Source: Nephrocerus scutellatus (Eukaryota > Arthropoda > Insecta > Diptera > Pipunculidae). From it: DNA of 64,000 nucleotides. Positions within the stretch are counted from its first letter, which is position 1. Each line of letters begins with the position of its first letter. This document shows, in pieces, positions 1-10,669 of the stretch. The notes beneath the pieces are model-generated. The model was not told the origin of the DNA, searched no databases, and was given only the letters and a program-made list of their open reading frames with translations. The stretch lies in the NCBI GenBank assembly GCA_947095585.1, contig OX352762.1:90515749-90579748 (forward strand). The letters run 5' to 3'. The position numbers and the translations under genes were made by a program.

Positions 1-1105
1 CTAGAGTTTCAAAATCTTTTTATAGACTTTAAAGCCGCCTATGATAGCATAGTCAGAGTAGAACTTTATAAAACCATAAGAGAATTCGGCACCCCAAATA
101 AACTTACACGATTATGTAGGTTGACCATGACCATTGTTATAAGCCAAGTAAAAATATCCGGATAACTATCAAGCCCATTCAACATCTATAACGGGCTTCG
201 ACAAGGGGATGGACTGGCCTGCGTCCTCTTCAACCTGGCGTTAGAGAAAGTGATCCGAGACTCTGACGTAATGGCGGGAGGAACAATCATAGATAAGTCC
301 ATTCAGATACAGGCGTACGCAGACGATATTGACAACGTTGGTAGAAACCGAAGAGCTGTACAGGAAACTTTTATCCAGATCGATCAGGTGGCATACATGG
401 TGGCCACGTCTGCGAGTAGAAGGAATTTCCAACATTAGTCCCTCAATTCAAATAGTGGAGCGCGAATTTCAAGTAGTGCAATCCTTTAACTGTCTCGGGT
501 CAACTGTAGCAGCCGATAACAGCATGGAACCAGAAATTCGCGCATGGTTGCTTAAAGCCAACAAAGCCTACTATAGTCTGTCAAGACTCTTCAAATCCAG
601 GAATTTAACCATAACATCCAAGCTGCTGGTTTGTAAGACAATAGTCATACCAGTACTTACATATGGATCCGAGAATTGGGTGCTTAGCAAAAAGCATTCT
701 GACCTCTCTTAGCCACGTTCGAGAGAAAAGTCTTATGGAGAATTGTTAGCCCCGTTTGTGAGGAAGGCCGATTCCGGAGACCCTATAGCGATGAGATCTA
801 CGAGCGTTACCGCTATGTCGACATCGTGAAGAGAATTAAGCTCGGTAGGCTCCGGTAGACAGGATACATAGTTCGCATGAGCGAAGAGGATCCTGCTCGG
901 AAAGTCCTTCGCGGTAGCATTTATGGAACATGACAGCGAGGCCGGCCAAGCCTACGCTGGAAGGATGGCCTAGACCATGACGCTCAGAGTTTAGGGCTGC
1001 CAAATCGGATGACATCGGCTCGAAATCGGGACCGATGGAGAGATTTATTGCGGGAGGCCAGGACCGGACACCGGTTGTAGAGCCAAATATAATGATGAAC
1101 GTAAT
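1..1105 (+). mobile_element. RTE-type LINE relic, RT palm to 3' end (copy RTE-A1)
   Basis: Remains of a reverse transcriptase, cut by the window edge. In shifting frames one reads palm motif A (FIDFKAAYDS, from about 23), the motif B region (GLRQGDGLACVLFNLALE, 187-240), motif C with AYADDI (317-334), then the thumb and C-terminal strings CLGSTV, VLTYGSENW and FERKVL. The 3' end near 1,075-1,097 reads GGTTGTAGAGCCAAATATAA followed by TGATGA-like sequence, a type of tail known in RTE elements. At least three frameshifts or stops are needed, so it is inactive. Three other copies of the same family lie at 28.0, 40.96 and 55.6 kb, and the 55.6 kb copy covers the same region on the other strand. 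RTE assignment is by motif reading; another APE-type LINE clade is possible. Confidence 0.8.
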
Positions 1106-2224
1106 ATGCAAAGCTAAAGAAATTGATAATTTGGAAAAATGTATTTCAGTACTTTACAGTAAAAAAGCATTAAAGAACTTTTATTAAAATGCCATTGAAC
1201 ATAATTGCTATTTCGTTTGCTTAAATTTGGAGTTTAATATTAAAAATTACGGCGCTGGATAAATTCAAGCATGTTACAAGCGTTGCATGCTTTCTGGCGT
1301 TACATACTTGTCTAGCTTCTGTCACTATACATTTAGTGTGGTCAACAAAATCCCATCCCATTTACAAGCCTCAACGTGGCCTCAAGGTTAAGGTTACAAT
1401 TAATGGTATCTCTAAATTTTTAAAATACAGAAGATATATCCTAATAATTCTTTCTATTTACTGATGAAATCATAGTGGTGCAAAGAGGAGAGTGTTGCGG
1501 TCCGAGTCAGTCAAGTGATTCAAAAATGACGACATAGGATAGAGAGTGTAAAATAAAGTAAAGATTGAATTCGGTTTGCCACATAATACTGTTTAGTAAA
1601 AACTTTAAGTACTCGTGCGACTAGATACGAATTTAATCCAAAAGTATGTTTGACTAAAGTTCACTGCCAGTTATCAAACTTAGCTAAAATTAATTTGAAG
1701 GATTAACTGGCTGTCACAGCTGCTATTCCATTTCCCTTAAGAAGCCCAGCAATAGTTTACAAAGTGAAATGTCAGCACCAGCATTCGATTGTAATCAAAG
1801 CAATTGCAATTGTGTAACATGAGCAAACGAACTTTGTACGTGGTTGAAAGGCCACTTGTGCCTTTCCTGCAAAATATAAGACATGAATAACGGCTGCTTG
1901 CTTGAGCTTGTCCAGGAGTTTCAAAATAATAAATTTCTACTCTGCGCCGGAAAATTGTGTGGGTTCCGTTTCCGTTTTCGCCTTTCGGATATTAATGGTG
2001 GCATTTGCATTGCAGAATAACAGTCATCAACGACGAGATTTTTGTGTTTATTCATCCATTATGTTTATTTCACGAGTCGGGTTTAATAATTAAATTTTTT
2101 AATTTATTTAAAAGAAATTTTGCAGCGAAGTGTTGCGAATATCACAAGAATATAATTACGAACAAGTAAGTGTAAAAAAATTAGTTTTCGGCTAGAACCT
2201 TTTATTTATACGTGAAGAAGATGA
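1106..2224. other. Spacer without recognised features
   Basis: AT-rich sequence with short open frames only. No transposon motif, tRNA-like box or tandem repeat was recognised. A 63-codon frame at 1,902-2,093 has no recognisable domain. Confidence 0.5.
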
Positions 2225-2335
2225 AATAACTTTCACACGCGTCCCAAGCGGCCGCTCAAAAATATTCCATGAGAGTAAGCTGCGCACAACATTTCAGCTT
2301 TCTGCGACGTGTGGTGACAATTTAGGTTCGTTACA
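2225..2335 (+). repeat. Fragment of the ACACGCG repeat family (possible)
   Basis: Contains TTTCACACGCGTC, a decayed middle, then CATTTCAGCTTTCTGCGACG, which resembles the unit at 49,272-49,300. It is probably a decayed single unit of the family seen at 27.4, 49.1 and 61.7 kb. The similarity is short. Confidence 0.35.
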
Positions 2336-2570
2336 AGTTAAATAATTTTTTTTAATTACCTACATACGCGCAAGGGCTTGCACCCTAATAATGCTTAGCA
2401 CATCGTGGGCGTTCGGAAATTAAGGAGAGGCAAAGGTGTGATATCTATCCACATGAGTGTAGATCATATAAGTGCGGCTAAAGAATGAATCACTGAGTTG
2501 GTTGGTATTGGTACGTCCGAAAATAGGTCTAATGAAGTTCGAGTTTAGGCACTGGTATTGCGTTTGGGTT

Positions 2571-2845
2571 CGTGGGCGCCGTGGCTCAGTGGAAACGCAC
2601 ATGGCTACTGGGGAGGAGGTTCGTGGTTCGAATCCCAGTAACACCAAAAGTATTTCACGGTGTCCCACCTCTCGCGATTGGTGAAAAACGTTCCGAGAGT
2701 AATATTGTCACGATAAGCTTCTCAATTCGATATCGGATCCGGCCTTAAATTGTATTTGTGTCCGAAAATATACATGCGCAACGCAAATTGTCGCGAGAAG
2801 CTAGGCGATGTACCGCAGTGGTCTGTCGCGTCGAATATTATTACT
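2571..2845 (+). mobile_element. tRNA-derived SINE, copy S1, with target-site duplication
   Basis: The head has pol III internal promoter boxes: an A box TGGCTCAGTGG at 2,582-2,592 and a perfect B box GGTTCGAATCC at 2,625-2,635. A shared non-tRNA body follows (ATACATGCGCAACGCAAATTG, here 2,770-2,790), then a short ATTATTACT tail. Flanks form an imperfect 14-bp duplication, ATTGCGTTTGGGTT (2,557-2,570) and ATTGCAGTTGGGTT (2,846-2,859), 12 of 14 identical. Length 275 bp. It has inserted into the CR1-1 relic. It is not a tRNA gene, because the sequence between the boxes does not fold as a cloverleaf and copies S2-S4 share the same body. Confidence 0.85.
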
Positions 2846-2944
2846 ATTGCAGTTGGGTTGCAGGATGATTGATTGTTTAAGCAATATTTACGTCACCAAT
2901 AAGTTGTATTGCGCGGTTATGAAGTTTTTTATAGTTTTTGACGA

Positions 2945-3105
2945 ATATAAGCCTTTTTTTTTATATATATATTTAAACTTATTGCCAAGGGAATGCTCCC
3001 TGAATGACTTGCGCCACGGCAATAAGGTGAGCTAAGCCCTTTATTAAAATCAAGAATTAAATCGGAGAAATGTGATTTACAATATATCACATTTCTCACG
3101 TTTGT
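2945..3105 (+). repeat. Short repeat with internal palindrome, copy 1
   Basis: From a (TA)n start through TTATTGCCAAG, GAATGACTTGCGCCACGGCA and AATAAGG, to a near-palindrome around 3,065-3,100 (GAGAAATGTGATTTAC and TATCACATTTCTC). The same order of blocks appears inverted at 32,430-32,640. The arms suggest a hairpin-bearing non-autonomous element. It lies inside the CR1-1 relic, so it is probably an insertion. Its class is unknown. Confidence 0.55.
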
Positions 3106-3559
3106 AGCCTTGTAAATAGAAGCCAGGTCTGAGGGAGTGAATTACATCTTGCACCGTTTAAGGAAACCTTAACATTTCGCAGCATTCTTAGCGATGGCGA
3201 ATATGTGGTCGTTCCAACGAAGCTTGTTGTTGTCGAACATACCGAGTACTGCACGTTTGTTAGTTTCTTTGATGTAGGATCCATTCATGGAAAAAGGTTT
3301 GGGACTTAAATTACGCTTAGACGACAGAAACCAGCATTGGGTTTTGGAAGCGTTTAATTCTATTCTATTGTGTAGTCCCCACCTTGTTATGCTGACAAGG
3401 TCTGAAGAATTTAACGTGCTTAACATATGTTGTTGTTGAAGTTCCACTTGCGATGAAGAGTTGAAAAGCTAAGACTGCTGTCGTCAGCGAAACAATGAAT
3501 TGGATTAGAAGTAGCAGATAGGAGATCATTAATAAAAAATTTTAAAAAAAAATTTAAAT

Positions 3560-4672
3560 TTTTAATTTAAATTCTCTAACGGGAGATACCTATGTGTGCA
3601 AAGTTTGAACCGGGTTAATTTGGATAAAATTAATATAAGAGCCCCTTCAAAAAAATTTCAAAAAAATGTTCGCACCGGAGATACACATGTGTAAAAAAAT
3701 TTGAATGGTAAAAAAATTGATATCAAAAACTAAAATTTTATACAAAAAGTTCGGTCTATCGGAGATACACATATGTTTAAAATTTTAAGTAAATTATGGC
3801 CCCGCCCCCGGGCCACAGCCCATTCGCTCCAAAAAATTTATAAAAATGTTTGTTCATCGGGATAAACACATGTATAAAATTTGAAGAAAATGGGGCTAAT
3901 TTTTACAAAATTTATACGGACACCCCTCGGGCCTCAGGGCCCACTCCTTCAAAAAATATCCAAAAAGTTTTGTCCATCAGAGATACACCCGTGTGGAAGA
4001 AAATCGTGTTAGTTTTTTTTAAAAACTTGTATGGGGCCCCATGACCCTGGAGCCCGGGGTCTCCAAAGTTTTTACAGAAAGTGATGTCCATCGGATATAA
4101 CAGCGTGTATAAAATTTAAAAAAAGTCGAGTTGATTTTTTTTAAAAACATAGCAGCCACATCGCACGGCTGGTGCGAGGCACACACAACGGCGTACGAAG
4201 TACTACTAAAATTATTTATTTTGAGTTGAGTTAAGCTGTATAGCAGTTGAGTGTCTTACTAGTTCTTTATATACTCGTAATATTGTACAAAACACAAATT
4301 AAGAATGCACTCACACAACTGAGTGTACAACACATTTCAATTGCGGAACCATTCAGTTTTGTATAAAAATATTTGTTCTACTTCATCTTGATATCTCTAT
4401 ACGCTCTCTGCTGCAACACAACAACAAAACAACCATAATCGTAAAGCAAGCAGCGCTGCTTACAGCGCATCAGCTTATCAGCGCACACAGAACACAGTCA
4501 TTATAAATAGTATGATATGATGTAATGCGCTAAATGGAAAAATTTGTATGGGAGCCCCCCGATCCCGCTGCCCGATTTCTCTAAAATTTTAACAGAAAGT
4601 ATTGTCACAAACACATATGTGCAAAATTGGGAAGTGGGTTAAAAGTTTATCAGAAAATCTGACCAGCCAGTA
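3560..4672 (+). mobile_element. Helentron-like non-autonomous repeat HNE-1
   Basis: Starts with the family 5' signature AAATTCTCTA (3,569-3,578) followed by GGAGATAC. It then carries about six degenerate units, each beginning near GGAGATACACA (about 3,582, 3,683, 3,758, 3,858, 3,977 and 4,092) and running through GAAGAAAATCGGG-like and GGGGCCC-like blocks, with spacings of 75-120 bp. A foreign-looking module sits at 4,150-4,535. The 3' side keeps the GAAGTGGGTTAAAA block (about 4,630) and CAGCCAG, but the terminal GTTAATATAGAGAATTT is lost. The plan (subterminal inverted repeats, tandem core, CAGC-type microsatellite near the 3' end) is that of DINE-1/HINE elements; the class is inferred. Confidence 0.75.
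4150..4535 (+). repeat. Extra module inside HNE-1
   Basis: Interrupts the unit pattern of HNE-1, which resumes at about 4,536 with AAAATTTGTATGGGAGCC. It includes AGCAGCGCTGCTTACAGC and GAACACAGTCATTATA. Related modules occur inside HNE-5 (about 11,345-11,450, opposite strand) and HNE-11 (about 57,265-57,375). It could be a subfamily core or an old insertion. Confidence 0.5.
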
Positions 4673-5629
4673 GCGTGGAACTAGCTGCAAATTGAAGACG
4701 AGGCAGTATTTTTAATTCGTTTCACGAATGACCAATTCTTAATTCCTTTCGGATATTGTAGTATTTTTTGTCCCAGTTTCTGGTAATAGTCGAATTTGAC
4801 TCGTCTAAGGTAGGCATTGTAATCATTCCTGATTGTATTAAATTTCTTTTAGTACGCTGTCAACCTCGTTTTTATTTCAATTTATTACACTAAAAGCTAC
4901 TCCCTAATATATAATTTTCACGTCGAACCAATGGCTGAGCGCCCCGACGCAGCCCCGCTACTAGTGGTTAATATAAGTGCAAATCCGGACCTCCACCGAT
5001 TTACATCTAGTTTGGCGGAGTAGAGCATGTCAGTGTTTTTTTGTTAGGGGGTGATATTCTCTAGCATCCAATTATCTTATCTCACTTAAGCCAAGATGTC
5101 TATCTTGTAGCGCGTGAACTGACGCTCGAGTAATCTGGCGTTTTGAGGACCTTCTTGAAGTGTATCGAGGAGGGTCTTAACGTTCCAGAAACCGATCGTA
5201 GTTCTTAAGTAATATGCAAAGTTCGTCAATAAATTATCAGTACCTATCTGAGGTTTTTCGGAGCAATAACAACTTTAAATAACAATTTCGCTCGGCTATA
5301 CCCCCAACTACCTGTTTTGAAATTCCCAGAGTGCACTACGAGTTACCCAGACCTCGAATTGACAGCATTGACTCTTGTTATTATTTGGCGGACCATCAAC
5401 TAACGGGAGATGTTCATACGAGGCCTGCGTTAGTCGTTTCTTCAATTTAAAAACTTATTAGATAAAAAACTTCCGTTTTATTAACTATTTTTACTTTTAG
5501 GTAGTCGATAATAAAATGATCGAAAATGGTCATCACTGAATATCTATACGTGATACGATGATATATCTGTTTTGAAATATTTATTTCAGTTTTGGTTTAA
5601 TAGGAAATTTTAAAGTAAAAAAAAAACAG
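4673..5629. other. Spacer without recognised features
   Basis: No readable transposon protein, tandem repeat or RNA gene was seen. Confidence 0.5.
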
Positions 5630-5783
5630 TCCATAGTTGTCCATCGAAGATACACATGCGAATAAATTTTAAAGAAAATCTGGTACCTTTTTAAACAAAA
5701 TTTGTATGGGGGCCCATCATCCATCAATTCCAAATTTTTACAAAAAGTGTTGCCAATCGGAGATACACAGTGTATAAAATAAT
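5630..5783 (+). mobile_element. Helentron-like repeat fragment HNE-2
   Basis: About one and a half internal units: ATCGAAGATACACATG (from about 5,644), AAAGAAAATCTGG, TTTGTATGGGGGCCC, TTTTTACAAAAAGTG and the next unit start ATCGGAGATACACA (5,756). Neither terminus is present. Confidence 0.7.
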
Positions 5784-5789
5784 ATAATA

Positions 5790-7240
5790 TAAACGACAAC
5801 AGAGAGCGTTATGTGGAGTTCTGTAATACCAATCGCCTAGTCATTGGAGGCACGCTATTTAGCATAAAATCAGTTGTGTCTCAACTGACAGGCAGCGAAC
5901 ATCGAACCAGATTGATCACATTGCGATCAGACGCTGCTTCAGAAATTGCCTCGGAAAAGAACAAGATCACCATCTTATGTTAGCTTTTATACGCCTTCGC
6001 ACTGTCTCCGTCAAGAGCAACCGCTCAAAACTGCCCAACATTACCAGTTTCAATACTGATAGGTTTAGGGAACCCTAAGTGCGTCAACAATACAGGGACA
6101 GAGCCTTAGAAGCAGAAATAATCAACAGCATACCGCAAGAGAACATGAACGACCACTGGAATGTTTTGAAAAAGGTTTTTGTAACTGGGGCACGCACGTC
6201 GTACGTTGGTAAAAGGCAGCATAAACACCTCACATGGTTATCGGCAGACACCTGGAGACGTAGAATTGCAGCGCCATCATCAGTAGAGAGTACCGAGCTA
6301 GAAGCCCAATATCGCGTAAAAAAGGAGGAATAAGTGCAGCGTAGTGTAAAACGGAACAAACGACAGTACATCGACTCACTTGCATCAATGGCCGAAGAAG
6401 CAGCAAGAAGGGGTGACAGTAGGACTGTCTATAACATCACCAACGTGCTCAATGGTGGTCGGAATGTCGGAAAATGATCAATTTCCCTAGGAAATCTAAT
6501 GTACTGTGGAAACTGGAGAGGTATATACATTTTACCGGCCGTAGCAAAGGTAATAGCTAGAATCATACTAGCACGCATAAAAGAGCTTTTAGATTCAGCT
6601 CTCGACGTCGAGCAGGCAGGCTTTCGCTCTGGATCCTCTTGCATAAACATAAACACCTTGTGGATCATAATAGAGCAATGCGTAGAGTACAGATCTCCGC
6701 TACATCTACAGTTCATTGACTTCGAGAAGGCTTTTGACAGCTTAAATCGTGATGCTATCTGGATGGCCATGCGCAGTAGGGGTATCCTAGAAAAACGTAT
6801 AGCTGTTATCAAAGCTACGTACGAAATAAGTAAATAGCACGTCCTACACAACGGTAAGGTGCCCGAGGAATTTGAAGTCCAAAGAAGAGTACGTCAGGGG
6901 TGCATACAATCACTGCTGTTATTCCTGACAGTCATCAACGATGAAATCCTTGCAGCACTGAAGATAGGGAATAATGGAATTCGATGGACTATGACAACAT
7001 ACCTTAAACACTTGGACTACGCTGACGCTGTTTGCCTGCTCTCACATCGGTTAATGGACCTTCATATGATGGCAAAGCGGGGCTTAACATAAACACTGCT
7101 GAACAGGTAGTCAAAAAAGTTGACAACTTTCTATACCTAGGAAGTGTGGTCTCGGCTCGCGGTGGCACCGAACTGGATGTGTGCAGCGAATTCGGGAAAT
7201 TTCCGGAAAATGGGAATAAATTACTCTTTACTTAATCTAA
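5790..7240 (+). mobile_element. RTE-type LINE relic with endonuclease end and RT (copy RTE-C1)
   Basis: Begins inside the APE-like endonuclease (CNTNRLVIGGTLF, then NQIDHIAIR by frame shifting, about 5,820-5,940). The linker follows (6,079-6,450). After a deletion comes the reverse transcriptase: NWRGIYILPAVAKVIARII (6,510-6,566), motif A FIDFEKAFDSLNRD (6,715-6,756), the motif B region RVRQGCIQSLLLFL (6,886-6,927) and motif C YADAVCLL, where the usual YADD is YADA. The second catalytic Asp is therefore gone, and stops occur at about 6,330, 6,836 and 7,090. A relative with a better endonuclease lies at 35.1-36.7 kb. The relic starts directly beside HNE-2. Confidence 0.8.
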
Positions 7241-7854
7241 AGTTTATATTAGTTAGATTGTTCAATAAATTATATGCATTAGCCTAAGTTTAGGTAGGTT
7301 GACCAATGGGCCTGACTAAATAACCAATTTGGAGGTGAAATTTTTTATGTGTGCAGTTTCGAATAGAACATGGTTTTTTTAATTTCACGAGTAAAGCGCA
7401 ACAGAGCTTGATGACGCCCAATACACATTCTCCCTGTGTAGCCGGCTTGCGGAAGAAATTAAAGTTCACCAGTCGATTTTCTCTTTTCCAATTTTCAACT
7501 ATGGAGAAATTAATTTCATGATGATCCACCCCTCGCGGTTGGATGTAGTTCTTCCTACCCTTAGTGTGATTAGATTCAGAAGACTAGAAATCTAGTATTT
7601 AACTCCATCTTTCACCCACCAAAAAAGACAAATGCTGATTGATGAATTGACACTGTAGCCCTTAAACTTTTAAGTTAATTTGCGAAAATGAAGCAAAATA
7701 AATATAACATCGTTAAGAATTATACTTTTCAGAAAATCAATTAAATTTCAACTAAAATCTGTCTGCCATTATTCTCATTCTCATGTAGCAGAACAGTATA
7801 ACACACCGTAGAAAGAAACACAAAAGTTTTGTAAAGTTTGGCAGAAATTTAAAA
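7241..7854. other. Spacer without recognised features
   Basis: Unique-looking AT-rich sequence with no recognised motif. Confidence 0.45.
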
Positions 7855-8169
7855 TTGGAAGAGCTCTTGGCTATAAATATACAGCTGCAACGTGAAAGGA
7901 TACTACAACTCCAACTAACTTTAGTGTTACTGATATTTCGAGCCGTTCTCGTTTATTGTTGCCGCAATTCGGAACGGTTGCATCGGAATGGGGCTCTATT
8001 CTTTAATGAATCAAACAGACCTCTTCAGAATGATTTTCTTAATTTATTCTTACAAAGTTATATATATGTACTATCAATTCAAAAACTTGTTAAAGTTTAT
8101 AAAGTTATGATTTTGCATAGTAATAAGATAATTTGCAAACTAAAACTTGCTCAAAGGTTGTGCAGTTAA
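7855..8169 (+). other. Unrecognised 104-codon open frame
   Basis: The first half is Leu/Gln/Arg-rich and could form a helix (MEELLAINIQLQRERILQLQ), followed by a hydrophobic stretch LTLVLLIFRAVLVYCC (about residues 22-37). The second half is low-complexity and AT-rich, suggesting the coding-like part ends near 8,035. I do not recognise a family. It could be the 5' part of a transposase ORF, an old exon or chance. It is followed directly by HNE-3. Confidence 0.2.
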
Positions 8170-8204
8170 AAAATTTTGTCTTCGAGGAAATAAAATATAA
8201 CCCA

Positions 8205-8860
8205 TAAAAAAAAACAACCCATAAAAATTTTTCGTGTAAATTCTCTAATAGGAGATGTGTATGTGTTAAAATTTGAAGAAAATCGGGCTAATTTTGAAAT
8301 AATTTAAATGGACACCACACGGGTCTTAGGGGCCCTATCACTCAAACAAATTTACAAAAAGTTTTTTCCATCAGTGATACACACACATGTGCTTAAAATT
8401 GGAAGAAAATCGAGCTAATTTTTAAAAAATTTATATGGGCACCCTTTGGGACTCAGGGTCCGTTTACTCCAAAAAGTTTACAAAATATTTTGTCCATCGG
8501 AGATACACAGGTATATAAAATTTGAAGAAAATCGAACTAATTTTTTTGAAAATTTTTTATGGGGCCCCACGACCCCGGCCACCAAAATTTTTACAAAAAG
8601 TGTTGTCTATAAGAGTTACACATGTGTATAAAATTTGAAGAAAATCGAGTAAAATTTTGTAAAATATTTGTATGGGAGCCCCCCGACCCCGGGGCACGAG
8701 GGGCCTCAAATAGAAAGTATTGTCATCGGAGATATGCATGTGTTCAAAATTTCAATGAAATAGGACTTTGGGAAGTGGGTTAAAAATTGATCGCAAGATT
8801 CCACGACAAACAAACAAACAAACAAACACACGGGTACACGAAGTTAATATAGAGAATTTA
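8205..8860 (+). mobile_element. Helentron-like repeat HNE-3, both ends present
   Basis: 5' end AAAACAACCCATAAAAATTT (8,209-8,228 region) then AAATTCTCTA (8,238-8,247). Core units start near 8,250, 8,371, 8,499, 8,607 and 8,727, spaced 108-128 bp, each with a TTGAAGAAAATCG-type and GGGGCCC-type block. The 3' block GAAGTGGGTTAAAAATTGAT (about 8,771-8,790) is followed by a (CAAA)n microsatellite and the end GTTAATATAGAGAATTT (8,843-8,859), whose TAGAGAATTT is the inverse complement of the 5' AAATTCTCTA. This is one of the best reference copies of the family. HNE-4 follows without a gap. Confidence 0.85.
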
Positions 8861-9550
8861 AAAATAAAAATTTTCATGTGAATTCGCTAATCGGAGAATA
8901 AATCGGGTAAGTTTTGAAAAAAAGTGAGTGCTGGAACTCACGAAAGTTGATGTGTAAACATGTATGTAAGTTCATATCAGATAAGTAATATGATGAGTGC
9001 ACAATAATTTTGATACTGATATTTTACATAAAAGGCATCCTTAAGACCCACTTCAAAAACCCTATCGAGAAAGCCCTCAGGACCTCCTCAAGACCCCTCA
9101 AGACTACATCAAGATCCCACTCCAGACCCTCTCAAAACTTTGTCAAGACCGCCTCAAAACCCTCTCGTAGACTCCGCATGATAAGCTTAAGTCACACCTA
9201 AGATCACGTAAGGAAGCTCTCAAAATGACCTTCCGCCCTCAAACTCCACAAGAACCCCTCTTGACCATCTCATGTGTGCAAAGTTTGAGCGAAATCGGGA
9301 AAATTTTGTAAAAATTAAATGGGAGCCAACGACCCTGGGGTTCGATCTCTTCCAAATTTTTGTTGAAATTGTTGTCATCGGAGATACACATGTGTGCATG
9401 TTTAAACAACATCGGGTGTTGTCACCGGAATATACATGTGTGTCAAGTTTCAATAAAATCGGGCTTTAGGAAGTGGGTTAAAATTGATCGCAGGATTCCA
9501 CCACCGAACGACAGTCCATGCCGAAGCCAAGTTAATACAGAGAATTTAAA
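8861..9550 (+). mobile_element. Helentron-like repeat HNE-4, head-to-tail with HNE-3
   Basis: Decayed 5' end (GTGAATTCGCTAATCGGAG, about 8,878-8,896), a foreign stretch at about 8,925-9,260, then normal units (CATGTGTGCAAAGTTTGAGC, 9,270-9,289; ATCGGAGATACACATGTGTG, 9,378-9,397), the GAAGTGGGTTAAAATTGATC block (9,470-9,489) and the end GTTAATACAGAGAATTT (9,531-9,547). Orientation is the same as HNE-3 and the junction is immediate. Confidence 0.8.
9040..9255. repeat. Degenerate short tandem repeat, CTCAAGACC-rich
   Basis: Roughly 12-20 bp units around CCTCAAGACC recur through the stretch, giving a strongly C/A-biased strand. The plus strand happens to be open (9,010-9,201) and would encode a Ser/Lys/Arg/Thr-rich repetitive peptide, but this follows from the repeat and is not evidence of a gene. 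It sits inside HNE-4. Confidence 0.55.
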
Positions 9551-9914
9551 AAATGCATATATTTATGTTTGATTATTTCTTTTGGTATTTCCTTTTGAAG
9601 AATATGTTGATTAGTATTCACATTTCTCCTAAAATGTCCTCAATCTCCGCGTATTTCACCATATTAAAATATCTATATGTATAAAACATGTTTTCTGTGT
9701 GCCTTCTCAACTACCTGATAATAGATTCTTCTCATATATTACGTAAATTGAATTCAATAAAACAGCCCAAACACTACAAGTATTGCAATTCGAAGAACGA
9801 GAGACCAAGAAAATCTAAATTCAAGTGAATTTTTAGCATGAAAGTATATGATAACAGTCTCTTTATGTTTTTGTCTGTTAATGCAACAGGCTGCATTGTC
9901 GTTTTTATTTTTTG
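9551..9914. other. Spacer without recognised features
   Basis: AT-rich, nothing recognised. Confidence 0.4.
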
Positions 9915-10224
9915 TATACAGGGTGTTTTTTTTACTTTAAAGTGTCATAGCTCTCAAACAGATGCAGATGCAAGATAACCAATTAGATCTTAAATTACCC
10001 TATACAATTACCAGTCAAATAAGACTAAGTTGGTTGCTCTCCGATATTTTGGAAGTTACAGTTTAATATTTGTGTGTATTTTTTTCTGAACAACATTTTT
10101 TAAACATCCTGCGTTTCAAAGGATATCAAAAATTGACCACCCCTCCCTTATGATTTTTTCCTCAGAATGAACCAAGAAATCACCCCTTAACGGATTAGCA
10201 TCCCAAACCCGAACACCCTATATA
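9915..10224. mobile_element. Small TIR element (MITE), TA-flanked
   Basis: The left end TATACAGGGTGTT (9,915-9,927) and right end AACACCCTATATA (10,212-10,224) are inverted complements at 12 of 13 positions. TA-containing flanks fit a Tc1/mariner-type target. About 310 bp with no coding capacity, so it would have moved with a transposase supplied elsewhere. The superfamily is inferred from the TIR and TA only. Confidence 0.55.
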
Positions 10225-10669
10225 CGGATTTCCAGATCTCACGGGGTGCAACAAGCTCGAGTTTCCAACCATTTTGGGTTTATCCCTCTACAGCACAGAC
10301 GGCTGAATTGATGGGGATGAAAAATAATATTTAAGCTTTTCACATAAATTGGGAGGTCCCAGTTGATTTCGGCGGAAATGGGCCAACCGAAAGTGGCAGT
10401 TTACTTGGACAGTTTTTCGAGTTTTTGCTTATGAGAAATTTTTTAAGTGCAAAAGAAATTTAAAACAAAAATAAAAAATAAAAAAAAATTAAAATACATT
10501 TACTGAAGATTCCGGTCCTGCCCGTAAAAGAAATTCGTATTGTGGCCAGACCTCCACTTTTTACTTTAAAACATGAATTGCAGTTATATATGATTTAAAA
10601 TTTGTTTGTATACCATGTTTTTATTGAATATCCTGTCATCTTTGTCTTTTATTAATCGTCCTTGCTTTG
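10225..10669. other. Spacer, possibly the 3' side of the helicase element
   Basis: No motif read. It lies downstream (on the minus strand) of the helicase relic and may be its 3' untranslated part. Confidence 0.35.

Larger units (their letters stand above)
2345..3535 (-). mobile_element. CR1/Jockey-like LINE relic (copy CR1-1), interrupted
   Basis: On the minus strand the 3' part of a LINE ORF2 can be read: MLSTLNSSDLVSITRWGLHN, then NASKTQCWFLSSKRN, NDHIFAIAKNAAKC and, beyond an insertion, PIFGRTNTNQLSDSFFSRT. The 3' terminus (about 2,345-2,420) matches the termini at 33.4 and 16.9 kb. The relic is cut three ways: a SINE at 2,571-2,845, a short palindromic repeat near 2,945-3,105, and a Helentron-like repeat that replaces its 5' side at about 3,535. 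Sequence right of the SINE (ATATTTACG, then AATAAGTTGTATTGCGCGG) continues the element, as the copy at 33.7 kb shows. The clade name rests on the palm and tail motifs only. Confidence 0.75.

Noticed and set aside
2571..2646. Functional tRNA gene at the tRNA-like head
   Set aside because: The A and B boxes are good but no acceptor stem pairs and the same head plus body recurs at three other places; it is a SINE.
9010..9201. Small basic protein gene
   Set aside because: The open frame follows from a degenerate short repeat and is embedded in a transposon; no start or domain supports it.
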